DNA from: a bacterium | Lineage (GTDB): Bacteria > Eisenbacteria > RBG-16-71-46 > CAIMUX01 | Direction: 5' to 3' | Length of the DNA stretch: 64,000 nt | Assembly (NCBI GenBank): GCA_030431975.1 | Contig: JAUIHP010000003.1 | Location: forward strand, 248,001 to 312,000 | Part shown: in pieces, positions 41,793-54,321 of the stretch | Numbering within the stretch: position 1 is the stretch's first letter | Layout of the letters: every line of letters starts with the position of its first letter | The notes under the pieces: model-generated | Told to the model about the DNA's origin: nothing | The model's input: the letters and a program-made list of their open reading frames with translations, nothing else | The model's database searches: none | Translations under genes and position numbers: made by a program

Positions 41793-44123
41793 ATGATAGA
41801 AAAGTTTCGGGGATTCCAAATCGGAGACCGTATCGGTTCCGGCGGTATGTCCTCGATCTATCAAGGCGTTCAGACCGCTCTCGATCGCAAGGTTGCGATC
41901 AAGGTCCTGCATCCCGCCTTGGGAGACGACGAGCAGTTCATTCAACGCTTCGAGCGCGAGGCCAAGTCCGCTTCCAGCCTGGGCCATCCCAACGTCGTCA
42001 ACATCATCGACTTCGGTTCGGAAAGCGGCGCCTACTTCATCGTCATGGAGCTGGTCGAGGGGCACGATCTGCGCTGGTACTTCCGCAAGTGCCCGCACAC
42101 GCCGCCCGAAATGACGCTCATCTTTCTCGAGGAGATCTGTCACGGTCTCGAAGCGGCGCACGCCAAGAACATCGTCCACCGGGACATCAAGCCGAGCAAC
42201 GTTCTGCTCAGCAACGACGGCCGCCTCGCCATCGCCGACTTCGGTCTGGCCCGTCAGGTTGGGGACCTCGAACGATTCAGCGCGATCACGGCGACCGGAG
42301 CCGTGCTCGGAACACCCGCCTACATGTCACCGGAACAACTTGCCGGTGAGGACCTCGATCACCGCACCGACATCTACTCTCTCGGTGTCATGGCCTACGA
42401 GTTCTTTGTTGGAGAGCGTCCCTTCAAGTCGACGACTTCAGGCATCCGCACTGCCGACAAGATCATGCAGGGAAGCTTTCCGCCGATGGAGCGGAACGGG
42501 ATTCCGTTGCCGCCGGATCTCGTCCATCTGGTCAGTCGCATGTTGGCTCTGGATCCGGAGCGCCGCTTCCCGACCGTGAGCGGTGTTCTCGACGCGGTTC
42601 AGAACGCGATGGAGCGAATCGACACGACCGGCCGACTGCTCAAGCAGAGGAAGCACTACCTGCGGCGATTCGCGCAGGACCCGGTCGGGTTTTCCGCGGA
42701 GCTTCTCGGTGTCGAGGACGAACCCACGCAGTTCGCCAGCGCTCAGATCTCCGGCGTCAACAGCGGAGTCGAGGAGCCGATTTCCTACGAGACCGTTCCG
42801 TCCATGGATACGCAGCCCTCGCGCGACGAGACGTCCGGAAACAGCGACGTCTCCGAAGGCAGCCTTTCCCGAGGCAGCGGCGCTTCGATGGAAGATTCCG
42901 GTCCGTTGAGTTCCGGATCACTGGGCAGCGTGTCCTCGCCGTCCGTTCCGTCCTCCGTTTCCCGGGAAGGTGTTCCCGGATCCGCCGTGACGGCGCCGAC
43001 CGACTCGAGAGAGGCGGCGAAAGATCCGTCCGATAGGGAGAAGGCGCAGGTCCGGCCCAACCGAGCCGCCTGGGCAGTGCCGTTGGCCTTGTCCTGTCTG
43101 ATCCTGATCGTGATGGCCGTTCCGAGATTCCTTCCTTCGGACTCGGCCGACTCGGCCGAAGCGGGTGGCGCGATGAAGCCAATGTCGGCGCCGGGGGATG
43201 GGGCGACGCGGGACCGTGATGCTTCTGAAGGTTCCGAAGCGGGTAACGTTGCGAACGGCGTTGCAGCAAAATCCGGAAACACCCGATCGGGCGGGAATTC
43301 GGATGCGGCACATGGATCGGGAAGAGACAACGCGGCATCGGTTCCGTCCACCGGCAACGAAGCCGCTAAGAAAACAGGCTCGTCAGATCAGGCCGCAACG
43401 GGCCCGTCCGCTGAAGAGGAGTCTGCGAGAGAGCAGGCAGCCAGGGAACAAGCTGCCAGGGAACAAGCTGCCAGAGACCAGGCGGCCAGGGAGCAGGCTG
43501 CGCGGGACCAGGCTGCCAGGGAGCAAGCCGCTCGAGACCTCGCGGCAAAGGAACAGGCGGCCCGGGACCTCGCCGCCAAAGAGCAGGCCGCGCAGGCAGC
43601 GTCGACTCCCACGAGCACGAAGTCCAGGGAACCCGGGATGATCGAGGTTCGAGTCATTCCTCCCGCCGACGTGTATGTCGACGGCAAGCTTGTCGCGAAG
43701 AAGAGCCGATTCGTCCAGCACTCCGCGACCCCGAATGCTCAGCATGTCGTCGAGGTTCGTCACTCGTCCTTCGGAGACCACAGGTGGTCGGCCAACCCGG
43801 CCGCCGGAGACACGACTCGACTGGTCCACCGTTTTCACTGGGGAGACGTGCGCATCGGATGGCTTCCGGCCGGCCAGGCGGACGTCTATTTCGACGACCT
43901 GTTGGCCGGTGGCGTCAACGGGTTCTCCCGCCAAGTCTCTCTCGGCGAGCACCGCGTGCGTGTACGTCGCAACGGCTACCGCATTCGTTCGGTGGAACTC
44001 ACCGACGCCAACGGAACTCGCCTCCTGGACGGACCGGGAGCTGCGGGAGTGTTTCCGCAGTACCTCGTCGACGTGACGTCCGGATCCACCGTGACTGTGA
44101 ACTTCCTCTTCGAAAAGGAATGA
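41793..44123 (+). CDS. Membrane-anchored Ser/Thr protein kinase with Ala-rich repeat and PEGA domain
   Basis: A 776-residue protein starting at MIEKFRGFQIG (ATG 41793, preceded by GGGGGC-rich sequence). Kinase domain 7-275: IGSGGMSSIYQG loop, Lys37, HRD at 129-131, DFG at 149-151, GTPAYMSPEQ. A disordered Ser/Pro-rich linker leads to one membrane segment (427-447, WAVPLALSCLILIVMAVPRFL). The outer part has an Ala/Gln/Glu/Arg repeat (AAREQ, helical) at nt 43428-43592, then PEGA-like domains (MIEVRVIPPADVYVDGKLVAKKS ... DVYFDDLLAGGVNGFSRQVSLGEHRVRVRRNGYRIRSVEL). PEGA domains bind outside the cell in wall-associated kinases. The next gene follows at the stop. Confidence 0.9.
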   Translation: MIEKFRGFQIGDRIGSGGMSSIYQGVQTALDRKVAIKVLHPALGDDEQFIQRFEREAKSASSLGHPNVVNIIDFGSESGAYFIVMELVEGHDLRWYFRKCPHTPPEMTLIFLEEICHGLEAAHAKNIVHRDIKPSNVLLSNDGRLAIADFGLARQVGDLERFSAITATGAVLGTPAYMSPEQLAGEDLDHRTDIYSLGVMAYEFFVGERPFKSTTSGIRTADKIMQGSFPPMERNGIPLPPDLVHLVSRMLALDPERRFPTVSGVLDAVQNAMERIDTTGRLLKQRKHYLRRFAQDPVGFSAELLGVEDEPTQFASAQISGVNSGVEEPISYETVPSMDTQPSRDETSGNSDVSEGSLSRGSGASMEDSGPLSSGSLGSVSSPSVPSSVSREGVPGSAVTAPTDSREAAKDPSDREKAQVRPNRAAWAVPLALSCLILIVMAVPRFLPSDSADSAEAGGAMKPMSAPGDGATRDRDASEGSEAGNVANGVAAKSGNTRSGGNSDAAHGSGRDNAASVPSTGNEAAKKTGSSDQAATGPSAEEESAREQAAREQAAREQAARDQAAREQAARDQAAREQAARDLAAKEQAARDLAAKEQAAQAASTPTSTKSREPGMIEVRVIPPADVYVDGKLVAKKSRFVQHSATPNAQHVVEVRHSSFGDHRWSANPAAGDTTRLVHRFHWGDVRIGWLPAGQADVYFDDLLAGGVNGFSRQVSLGEHRVRVRRNGYRIRSVELTDANGTRLLDGPGAAGVFPQYLVDVTSGSTVTVNFLFEKE
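43428..43592 (+). repeat. 15-bp tandem repeat, eleven units, encoding REQAA pentapeptides
   Basis: Eleven 15-bp units encode REQAA, RDQAA, RDLAA and KEQAA in the extracytoplasmic part of the kinase. The product should be a long charged alpha-helix or coiled coil spacer before the PEGA domains. Confidence 0.92.
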
Positions 44124-44131
44124 GCGGAACC

Positions 44132-44782
44132 ATGAAGAATCAGTTCCACCCGCTGCGGTTCTCCAACTATTTGCGTCGTACGGTCACGACCGCGGTCGTC
44201 GCACTGCATGTCGCGATGTTCCTGCAGCCGGCATCACCGGCTGAGGCGCAGTCGGGCCAGATCCAGTTGCAGAAGGCGCAGGAGTCGATCCTCTTCGGTG
44301 AGTTCGACGAGGCCCTGGCCATGGTCGAGTCGGCCATCGCGTCGGGTGAACTCGAAGGAGGAAGTCTTCGGGAAGCGCACGTTCTGGCGGCGCAGTGTCA
44401 TCTCGAGGCCGGGGACGACGACGCTTTGAAGCAGTCGATCTGCAGCGCTCATATCGCCGACCCGCTGTGGCGCCCTTCGACAGCCATCTTGACCGAAGCC
44501 GAGGTCACCCGTTTTTCCGAGGCGCTTCGCCTGTGTCCGAAGAACAGTCCGAAGGTTTCCTTCCCGGAAACGATCCCGGTGCAGACGCCTTCCACCGAGG
44601 GCGAAGAGGACGGTGACTCCGGTAAGCCGTGGTTCAAACGTCCGCTCGGATGGATCGTCGGCGGTGCGGCGGCTGCTGCCGGAGTCGCCGTGGTCATTCT
44701 GGGGGGCGGAGGCGGCGATGATGCGGCCGACCCCGAAGACCCCGTGGGAATGGGCGACTTCCCGGATCCTCCGACGCAGTAG
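44132..44782 (+). CDS. Small exported protein with signal peptide and C-terminal membrane segment
   Basis: A 216-residue protein. The signal sequence RRTVTTAVVALHVAMFLQPASPAEA is followed by a helical region (SGQIQLQKAQESILFGEFDEALAMVESAIASGELEGGSLREAHVLAAQCHLEAG) resembling TPR pairs, then a Glu/Asp-rich linker and a second hydrophobic segment (LGWIVGGAAAAAGVAVVILGGGGGDDAADP). The gene begins at the kinase stop: the ATG at 44120 overlaps it by ATGA but AAGGA would sit directly against that ATG, so I prefer 44132. Family unknown. Likely partner of the kinase. Confidence 0.75.
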   Translation: MKNQFHPLRFSNYLRRTVTTAVVALHVAMFLQPASPAEAQSGQIQLQKAQESILFGEFDEALAMVESAIASGELEGGSLREAHVLAAQCHLEAGDDDALKQSICSAHIADPLWRPSTAILTEAEVTRFSEALRLCPKNSPKVSFPETIPVQTPSTEGEEDGDSGKPWFKRPLGWIVGGAAAAAGVAVVILGGGGGDDAADPEDPVGMGDFPDPPTQ

Positions 44783-45091
44783 TCCGCTGGGAGCACGAGG
44801 CTTTCCGGCCACTCTGACCCGGCCCACTCCTGATCCCGCCTCCTCCTGGCCCGTCTACTCCTGACCCGTCTACTCCTGACCCGTCTACTCCTGACCCCGC
44901 CTACTCCTGACCCTGCCTCCTCCCGAACCAGCAGGCCGGACGCGACCCGCTGTGTCCGCATTCTTTCCCTCGTAACCATTTTTCCTGAACAATCCTCGCT
45001 CCAACCTCGTCTGTCCTTCCGAGACATGTTGGGACCCGGCAGAGTGGGAGGCCGGTCGCCCTGGAGCCTCGCTCCCACGTTGGAGGTTGGT
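44783..45091. other. Intergenic region with a 15-bp tandem repeat
   Basis: 309 bases without a gene. It holds the repeat listed at 44814-44922, followed by sequence with no clear promoter before the ATG at 45092, where TTGGAGGTTGGT is a good ribosome-binding site. Confidence 0.6.
44814..44922. repeat. 15/16-bp intergenic tandem repeat, about seven units
   Basis: Seven units of CTGACCCGTCTACTC (with variants CTGATCCCGCCTCCTC and CTGACCCCGCCTACTC) lie head to tail after the stop at 44782. They encode nothing plausible. Confidence 0.9.
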
Positions 45092-45763
45092 ATGCAGAGC
45101 TTTACACCACGAAGGTGGACTCTCTTTGGTGGAATCGCACTCCTGGCCGCGGCAGCCATGGTCGTGACGTCTCTTCAGGTGGCCCAGGCCGATCCCCCGA
45201 CGAAGAAGCTGCAGCGCGAGCTTCGGCTCTTTGAGCGAATCATGGATGACATGCTTATCGACAGCCCGTACTGGTTGGTTCCCGGTCGCGAAAACACCCG
45301 CGCCTATCACGTTCCCGGTCACGGCGTTCTCGTCACCTTCCAGGCCTCGCTCGTTTCTGAGCGCTGGAATGGCAACTGGAGCGGCAACGGCTTCAGCCTG
45401 CGTTTCTGGGACCGGGACGATGATGATTACTACTGGGACGACGATGACGATTGGGATGACGACGAGCGCGACAAGGACCGCCGGAAGTCGCGGCGGGAGC
45501 GTCGGTCGACACGGGTGGATCGTCTCTATGACCGGGGCAAGGAAGAGATCGCCGATATCTTCCTCGACTTCCCGGACTCATTCGACTCCGTCTCCGACAA
45601 CGAGTGGGTCAAGGTCGTCGTCTACCTCGACTCGGACGTCTTCTATGACCAGGACATTCGTCGACTCGAGATGTCGGCTCGGGTTTCGGACCTGAAGGCC
45701 TATGACGCGGACCGCATCGATGAGTCGGCCTTCATCGACAAGATCGTGGTCGAGGAGTACTAG
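45092..45763 (+). CDS. Exported acidic protein of unknown function
   Basis: A 223-residue protein. Signal peptide MQSFTPRRWTLFGGIALLAAAAMVVTSLQVAQA; TGGAGGTTGGT precedes the ATG. An unusual patch (RDDDDYYWDDDDDWDDDERDKDRRKSRRERR, in parts) mixes an Asp/Trp/Tyr-rich run with a Lys/Arg run, as in calcium-binding or charged linker regions. On either side are beta-rich conserved-looking segments (SPYWLVPGRENTRAYHVPGHGVLVTFQAS; EWVKVVVYLDSDVFYDQDIRRLEMSARVSDLKAY). I do not recognise the family. Confidence 0.72.
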   Translation: MQSFTPRRWTLFGGIALLAAAAMVVTSLQVAQADPPTKKLQRELRLFERIMDDMLIDSPYWLVPGRENTRAYHVPGHGVLVTFQASLVSERWNGNWSGNGFSLRFWDRDDDDYYWDDDDDWDDDERDKDRRKSRRERRSTRVDRLYDRGKEEIADIFLDFPDSFDSVSDNEWVKVVVYLDSDVFYDQDIRRLEMSARVSDLKAYDADRIDESAFIDKIVVEEY

Positions 45764-46179
45764 GAGAGATCCGAATCCCGGCCCGGTCTGCCGCCCTCCC
45801 GTCAGGCGGTTTCAACCGCAAGAATTGACGAGCCGAGGTTGGGCGGGAAGTCGAGATTCGATGGGCGACCGGTGGCGCCCCAGCGGGCTTGCGAGTCTCC
45901 CCTCCGTCGGCAGTAAGGCCGCGACCGCCGAAATGAGGCCGTGTCCAGTTCATGGGCACGGCCTCATTGCTTGGATCGTTTTCCGGTGCCATACTCTCCG
46001 GCTTGCCACCCGAGGATTGCCGACTGGGTCTCGACCATCACGGTCTTCTCTTCAACAGACTTCCGTGAATCGCAGGGTTGAGCGGAGCCTCGCGGGAACT
46101 GCCCCCAGCACGGGCTGGGCATAGTAGGGAGTCATCATCACTCCGCCGAGTTCGAATGCGGAGGAAAAGGAGTTCGCAA
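45764..46179. other. Intergenic region before malate dehydrogenase
   Basis: 416 bases. It holds the terminator at 45932-45968. The downstream half, up to the strong AAGGAG before mdh, is GC-rich with no clear promoter boxes. Confidence 0.5.
45932..45968. terminator. Terminator hairpin with 12-bp perfect stem
   Basis: AATGAGGCCGTG (45932-45943) pairs perfectly with CACGGCCTCATT (45957-45968) around a 13-base loop. It lies between the acidic protein gene and mdh; the T-rich ATCGTTTTCC follows a few bases later. Confidence 0.75.
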
Positions 46180-47157
46180 ATGGTCAAGCGCGTCGCCGTG
46201 ACGGGAGCCGCCGGTCAGATCGGATACAGTCTTTTGCCGCGAATCGCGACCGGGGAAATCTTCGGTCCGGAGACGCAGGTCCGGCTGCAGTGTTTGGAAC
46301 TGACGCCGGCTTTGGAGTCGCTGAAAGGCGTTGCCATGGAACTCGACGACTGCGCCTTCCCGCTGCTGACGGAAACCGTTTGTACAGATAATCTGGAAGA
46401 AGCCTTCGAGGGCGCGGACCTTGTCCTTCTCGTCGGTTCCAAGCCACGTTCGGCCGGAATGGAGCGGAAGGATCTGCTCCTCGACAACGGCCCGATCTTC
46501 ACGGGCCAGGGAAAGGCCATCGAGGCCGCGGCAGGACCCAATGTCCGAGTCGTTGTCGTCGGAAACCCCTGCAACACGAACTGCCTGATCGCCATGAACA
46601 ACGCCAAGAGCGTTCCGGCCGATCGTTGGACCGCGATGACGCAACTCGATCACAACCGTGCGCAGGCGCAACTCGCGCTGAAGGCGGGAGTCGACTCGAC
46701 AGAAGTGAAGAACATCGTCATTTGGGGTAACCACTCGAACACGCAGTTCCCGGATTGGAGTCACGCCACCATCGGCGGGAAGCCGGCGGCGGACGTCATC
46801 GGCGACGACGCCTGGCTGAAGAACATCTTCATCCCGACCGTGCAGGAGCGCGGAAAGGCCATCATCGAGGCGCGCGGAAAGTCTTCGGCCATGTCCGCAG
46901 GCAGCGCCGCACTCGATCACGCGCGCTACCTGTTTCAGGGCACCCCCGACGGCGAGTGGACGAGCATTGCCATTGTTTCCGACGGCAAGTACGGAGTGCC
47001 GGAGGGGCTCATTTGTTCCGTTCCGGTGACCTGTCCCGGGGATGGAACCTACAAGGTCGTCGAAGGACTTGAGTTCAGCGACTTCGGCCAGGACAAGTTC
47101 CAGAAGTCGATCGACGAGCTGAGCGCGGAACGGGACACGGTCAGCGGGCTGCTCTAG
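46180..47157 (+). CDS. mdh: Malate dehydrogenase
   Basis: A 325-residue enzyme of the chloroplast/cytosolic-type (group 1) MDH family. [16 protein letters not shown] is the NAD-binding loop. [19 protein letters not shown] holds the first substrate Arg residues. [15 protein letters not shown] follows, and [16 protein letters not shown] contains the catalytic His. It converts malate to oxaloacetate with NAD in the citric acid cycle. GAGGAAAAGGAG lies before the ATG at 46180, and the start MVKRVAVTG is the natural N-terminus. A terminator follows. Confidence 0.95.
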   Translation: MVKRVAVTGAAGQIGYSLLPRIATGEIFGPETQVRLQCLELTPALESLKGVAMELDDCAFPLLTETVCTDNLEEAFEGADLVLLVGSKPRSAGMERKDLLLDNGPIFTGQGKAIEAAAGPNVRVVVVGNPCNTNCLIAMNNAKSVPADRWTAMTQLDHNRAQAQLALKAGVDSTEVKNIVIWGNHSNTQFPDWSHATIGGKPAADVIGDDAWLKNIFIPTVQERGKAIIEARGKSSAMSAGSAALDHARYLFQGTPDGEWTSIAIVSDGKYGVPEGLICSVPVTCPGDGTYKVVEGLEFSDFGQDKFQKSIDELSAERDTVSGLL

Positions 47158-47246
47158 CCCAGGTTCGCGTCACGCCGACTCAAGGGTCATCCGGGCGCTT
47201 TGCTCCGACTCATCTCTTCATCGTAAATCCAAGGTCCACATGCGAG

Positions 47247-47275
47247 CGGGCGCCCAATTTGGGTGCCCGTTTCTC
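47247..47275 (+). terminator. Rho-independent terminator after mdh
   Basis: CGGGCGCCC (47247-47255) pairs with GGGTGCCCG (47261-47269) with one G-U pair around an AATTT-type loop, followed by TTTCTC. Confidence 0.8.
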
Positions 47276-47323
47276 GCCAGCCCAGGACGATTCCGCGATC
47301 TCCACGCGTCATGAAAGGATTCC

Positions 47324-49587
<2,264 letters not shown>

Positions 49588-49591
<4 letters not shown>

Positions 49592-52257
49592 CGATTCCCC
49601 AACCAAACGAATTTCGCAGTGCGGGAGACCCCGATGTCCCCGCGAAGCCGGAGATGATAGACCCCGCCGGGCAACGAGAGACCGATGATCTGCATACCGT
49701 CCGGCGTCGATCGAAGCTCTCGAGTTTCGATGACCCTGCCCTTTGCATCCACGACCATGGCTTGTACGTGGTCTCCCAGATCCGTGGGGGCCCGAAACTG
49801 AAGTTCCCCGCGTGCGGGCATGGAACTCAGGAAAACGATCCGATCGACTTGCTCGTCCAGCTCTGGGGAGTCGTTCGGGTCTTCAGGGTCGTTCGGATCA
49901 TCCGGGTCGTTGGGATCGGAGCAGTCAACAGAGTCCGCCGCTGCGGGGGCTCCGAATCCGATCAGCTCTCCGCAGGGACTCCTCTGTGGCGCACAGGGAG
50001 AACACGGCAGCAGATTGTAGTCGCCGGAACTCGCCGTGAACTCGCCGCACGTGCCCGGTGCCACGAATCTCGGATCTGACGAGACCAGGTCTTCTGTCGT
50101 CAGGTCGCCGCCTTCGTTCTGCACCTCATGAATGTCCAAGGCGCTGCAACGGACTTCGAGGAGGCTGTGCTCCTGAACCTGCACGGCGGACTTTCCGGGA
50201 CTTCCACAGTTACTCCAGACAATCGACCGATCCAGAGAAACGGACGAGCCGCCGGACGCCAGAACCGTGCTGTTGACCGTTGAGTTGTCCGCGATGGTCG
50301 AGTTCGAAACTCGTACGTCCGATTCACCTACGACCACAAGGACCGGTTCAAGGCCGGATGCGCCCGCGATGAGGCAGCCGTCGATGTCGACTTCGGAATC
50401 GCGAATGACCAGATGGCCGTTTTCCGCAGACGGTTCCCGCACCTCGCATCCACGCATCGTGAGGCCACAGTTTGTTGCGATGCCGATGGAGCCGGAGCCG
50501 AAGTTTCCTCCATCCACTCCGCTGCGGGAACGGTTGCTGCGAAACGACACGCTCTCGAAGTTGTGTTGACCTCCCTCCAGGAGGAACCCGACGACTCCAT
50601 CCGCCTGGTTGTCGTGAACCGTTGAGTTGGAAACGTGCAGCGAGCCCTTTGCCCCTTTGGAAAGAAACGTCGGCAGCCTCGTCGTTCCGCTGAGTTCCAG
50701 GTCCTCGATGTTCGCGACCGCGCCCTCCACATGAATTCCGCCGCCGTTGGAAAGAAGCCGGCAAGCCGACATCTCCAGGGAGCCGCCCTCGATCTGAACC
50801 GCCGCGTCGCCGGTGTTCTCTATCGAGCATCCCAAAAGGGTTGTTTCGCCGTCGGTCGCGTGAACGGCATGGGCAAACCCGTGCAGTCCTACGTGCTCGA
50901 GATGGAGACTCGCTTGCACGGAGGTAAGCGCCGCGGACTCCGGAGTACCTGTAATGAGCGGAGGCTCTCCTCCAACCCCGACCACCGCGATGTCCCTTCG
51001 AATCGTGGGAAGTCCCTCGACTCCAGAGACCGGTGGAGCTGATATCACTCGGATCGTCCTACTGCCGTCCGGAGCGGATTCCATGGCCGACTCCAAAGCC
51101 AAACGAAGCGTCGGGTGTGTGGTGGGGACTTCGATCGGACTGGAGTCGAGAAACGGGACCGTCGCGGAACTCGCTCCGATCGTCTCTCCGCAGGGCGAGT
51201 TCTTGGCGAGGGCGGGGGAGACCGGATCGCAAAGCCCATAGAGGACCTCGCAATTGTCCGGAGTCGTTTCGACAGCAACGGACGTGCCCAGCATGCCGGC
51301 GAATCTGGGAGCCGCTCCCAGGTTGCCCTCGCCGTAGTCTTCCAGGTCCACGCCCCCGACATCGCCCACGATCGAACAGTCGATCTGAATCTTCCCGCCG
51401 CCCATAAGGTCGAGTGGTGTGGGGCGATTGTTCCAGAGCACGCTCCGCTCGATCCGTATTTCGGCGTCTTTGGTCTCAGTCGTAATCGAAGGTCGGTGGC
51501 TGTGGCCCGACCCGTTGTTCGCTACTGTCGAGCGGGTCATCCGCAACGTTCCGCTGCCATCGACAGAAGCGATCGATCCCCCGTTCTCGACGAGGAAGCA
51601 ACGATCGAGGGACGCCTCACCGTGCACCAGGACCGCTGTACCCATGCCTCCGGCGAATCGGCAATCGGTGAATGCGGCCGTGCTCGTCGGATCGACGAAG
51701 ACCGTTGCCCGAGCCGGGGAGCCTGAAGGGTAGTCGTAGCCGTCGTTGTCCCAGAAGTCGGAGTCCACTGCCGTCACGACGGAGTGGTTGCTTACACGGA
51801 GAGCCGATCCAGGTTGGAAGAGAGTGTTGTCGCGGAATGCACACCTCTTCATTTCCAGAGTTGCCGAATCGACATTCAGGGCCCACGCGAAGTCCACGGG
51901 AGAAGACCTGAACCCGGAGAATCCGACATCCTCGAGTACGGCACTTGCGGAGCCGTCCACGGTCATCCCCGTGCGTCCCGAGTACACAATGACGGTTTGG
52001 TCGCTCCCGGCCCCAAGGATGTACAGATCCTTTCCGCCGAACGTGATTCGCGAGTTCCCTTCACCGCTGAATTTTCCGGCGGCCACACGGACCGTGTCTC
52101 CGGTGTCGGCGGCGTGGATCCCGGCCTGGATGTTGGGGTAGACGGATGGAACTTCCAGAACGGCCGCCCCGGCCGCCCCTCCGGACGCCGTGACGAGGAA
52201 GAGAAGAAGTAGAGGACACCGCACGAACCGGCGCAATGAGCCGATTGAACCAACCAT
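49588..52257 (-). CDS. Secreted beta-helix protein with FlgD-like C-terminal domain
   Basis: An 889-residue protein. Start MVGSIGSLRRF at 52257 (AAGGAA upstream). Signal peptide to GGAAGAA, then VLEVPSVYPNIQAGIHAADTGDTVRVAAGKFSG, the opening of a parallel beta-helix. A second helix start occurs midway (IEVPTTHPTLRLALESAMES), so two beta-helix domains in one chain are likely. Each is closed by a Cys-rich cap (SPALAKNSPCGETIGASSA; PCAPQRSPCGELIGFG) like the caps of the beta-helix proteins at 22750 and 24199. A short DPNDPDDPNDPEDPND linker leads to a FlgD-like tail (VDRIVFLSSMPARGELQFRA ... LPGGVYHLRLRGD). Confidence 0.88.
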
Positions 52258-52393
52258 AGAAGGATTCCTTTCGGGCGGGGCTTTGCGGATCGTAGCATCT
52301 CCTCCCGCCGTGGCGACCCTCGATCGGCTTCCGTTGAGAAAACTCATGCCAGAGATTAGGGTTGCCCAAAGCTGACAACGGCGAGGACTTGCG

Positions 52394-54094
52394 GTGACCC
52401 AGATCTGGCACAAATCCTATGATTCCGATGTTCCACCGGAGATCGAACTCCGCGATTTGACCCTCGGTGACGCCCTGGCCGAGACGGTGGAGCGGTTTCC
52501 CGACCGGATCGCGCTCAGCTTCCTCAACATGAAGCTGACCTACGCCGAGCTCCTCGAAGAGACCGATCGTTTGGCGACGGCTCTGGCCCAACTCGGAGCG
52601 GGCAAGAACTCGAAGATCGCCATCCAGATGCCGAACTCACCGCAGACGATGATCGCGTTCTATGCGACGCAGCGTCTCGGCGCGCAGGCGGTGATGACAA
52701 ATCCGCTGTACGTACCGAGGGAGATCGAACATCAGTGGAACGACGCCGGCTGTGAGTTTGCCGTCGTTGCCGACTTTCTCTTCGATCAGAAGATCCGGCA
52801 GATTCGCGACAAGCTGCCCGTTCGGGAGTACGTCATCGCTTCCATTCCGGAGTACCTGCGCTTTCCCCTGAAGCAACTGGCTCCGCTCAAACTGAAGCGG
52901 GCCGAACCGCCGTTGGTCGCCAAGGTTTCACGGGGTCCGGGCATCCACTTCTTCCGCGAGTTGATCGGGAAGACGGAAAGGGCACTTCCCGAGGTGCATA
53001 TCTCGATGGACGACGTTGCGGTCCTTCAGTACACCGGCGGGACGACGGGCGTCTCCAAGGGCGCGATGCTGACCCACGGCAACCTCTCCTACAACACGCA
53101 GCAGATTTGGTCCTGGTTCACGGGACTGGCAGCTGGCCAGGAGGTGATCCTGGGTGCGCTTCCGATGTTCCACATTTTCGGAATCACCTGTGTTGCCTGT
53201 CTCGGATCCTTCTGCGGTGCGGAGATGGCGATGGTGGCCAATCCTCGGGATATTCCGATGCTGGTCAAGACGTCGGAAAAGCGTCGGGTGACGATCTTCT
53301 TCGGCGTGCCCGCGATGTACCAGGCGATCAACCAGTTCAAAGGGATCGAGAATCGCGACCTCAATGCGATTCGGTACTGCTTTTCGGGATCGGCCCCGAT
53401 GCCCATCGAAGTGCAGAAAGAGTTCGAACGTCTGACCGGCGCCGTCATTCTGGAGGGGTACGGCCTCACCGAGACGTCGCCCGTCGCCACCGTCAATCCA
53501 CTCAAAGGTCAGCGCAAGATCGGCTCCATTGGTCTCCCTGTTCCCAACACTGGATTTCGGATCGTCGACGACGACGGGAACGATGTTCCCACTGGCGAGG
53601 CAGGGGAGATCCTTCTTCGCGGACCGCAGGTTTTTCCGGGGTACTGGAAGCGGGAGAGCGAGCGCGCCGAGTCTTTCAACGAGGAGGGTTGGTTCCGAAC
53701 CGGCGACCTCGGAACGATGGACTCCGAGGGGTATGCCCGTATCGTCGGTCGGAAAAAGGACATGATCCTGGCTTCCGGCTACAACATCTATCCGGACGAG
53801 ATCGACCAGGTTTTGTCCACCCATCCCGCCGTCCACGAGAGTTGCACGATCGGAGTTCCCGATCCCAAGCGGGGCGAGACCGTCAAAGCTTTCGTCGTGC
53901 TGCACGAAGCGGGCAGCGCCTCCGCGGACGATCTCATCGCCCATTGCCGGGAGAACCTGGCTGCCTACAAGGTGCCCCGCTTCGTCGAATTCCGCGACGA
54001 ACTTCCCCGCAGCTCTGTCCTCAAACTTCTTCGGCGCGTGCTGAAAGAGGAAGAATTGAACCGAATTCAGGGACAGAATAAAACCGACGGGTGA
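52394..54094 (+). CDS. fadD: Long-chain acyl-CoA synthetase
   Basis: A 566-residue ANL-superfamily ligase with GTG start at 52394. The AMP-binding motif YTGGTTGVSKGAMLTHGNL, the A8-type GYGLTETSPVATVN, and FRTGDLGTMDSEGYARIVGRKKDMILASGYNIYPDEID in the C-terminal domain are all present, ending with the catalytic-Lys region. It activates fatty acids to acyl-CoA for the beta-oxidation genes that follow. The next gene begins 227 bases later, so a separate promoter is possible. Confidence 0.93.
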   Translation: MTQIWHKSYDSDVPPEIELRDLTLGDALAETVERFPDRIALSFLNMKLTYAELLEETDRLATALAQLGAGKNSKIAIQMPNSPQTMIAFYATQRLGAQAVMTNPLYVPREIEHQWNDAGCEFAVVADFLFDQKIRQIRDKLPVREYVIASIPEYLRFPLKQLAPLKLKRAEPPLVAKVSRGPGIHFFRELIGKTERALPEVHISMDDVAVLQYTGGTTGVSKGAMLTHGNLSYNTQQIWSWFTGLAAGQEVILGALPMFHIFGITCVACLGSFCGAEMAMVANPRDIPMLVKTSEKRRVTIFFGVPAMYQAINQFKGIENRDLNAIRYCFSGSAPMPIEVQKEFERLTGAVILEGYGLTETSPVATVNPLKGQRKIGSIGLPVPNTGFRIVDDDGNDVPTGEAGEILLRGPQVFPGYWKRESERAESFNEEGWFRTGDLGTMDSEGYARIVGRKKDMILASGYNIYPDEIDQVLSTHPAVHESCTIGVPDPKRGETVKAFVVLHEAGSASADDLIAHCRENLAAYKVPRFVEFRDELPRSSVLKLLRRVLKEEELNRIQGQNKTDG

Positions 54095-54213
54095 GCCGAG
54101 GGCCCTCGGCCGATAGATGAAGTAGGGCCGATCGATCGGTGCACGGGCTCAGGGAAGTGCCCTTCGCGGCGGAAACGCAGTCCGGAGTGCTGCGACCGCA
54201 ACCCGAGGCGCGG

Positions 54214-54287
54214 TCGAGCATCCATAGTTCGAGCATCATATCGAGGATCCTGGTTGGTGGATCCCAGTTCGAGCATCCGTAGTTCGA
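54214..54287. promoter_or_regulatory. Direct repeats upstream of the fadB-like gene, candidate operator
   Basis: TCGAGCATCC(A/G)TAGTTCGA occurs at 54214-54232 and 54269-54287 with one difference, start to start 55 bp apart, and a partial copy lies between. A 16-bp perfect palindrome, GCCGAGGGCCCTCGGC, lies just upstream at 54095-54110, right after the fadD stop. No known regulator site is recognised; a FadR/TetR-type operator is only a guess. Confidence 0.4.
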
Positions 54288-54321
54288 TGCGGTCACGCCG
54301 ACAAGAGAACGAGGAGTATCC

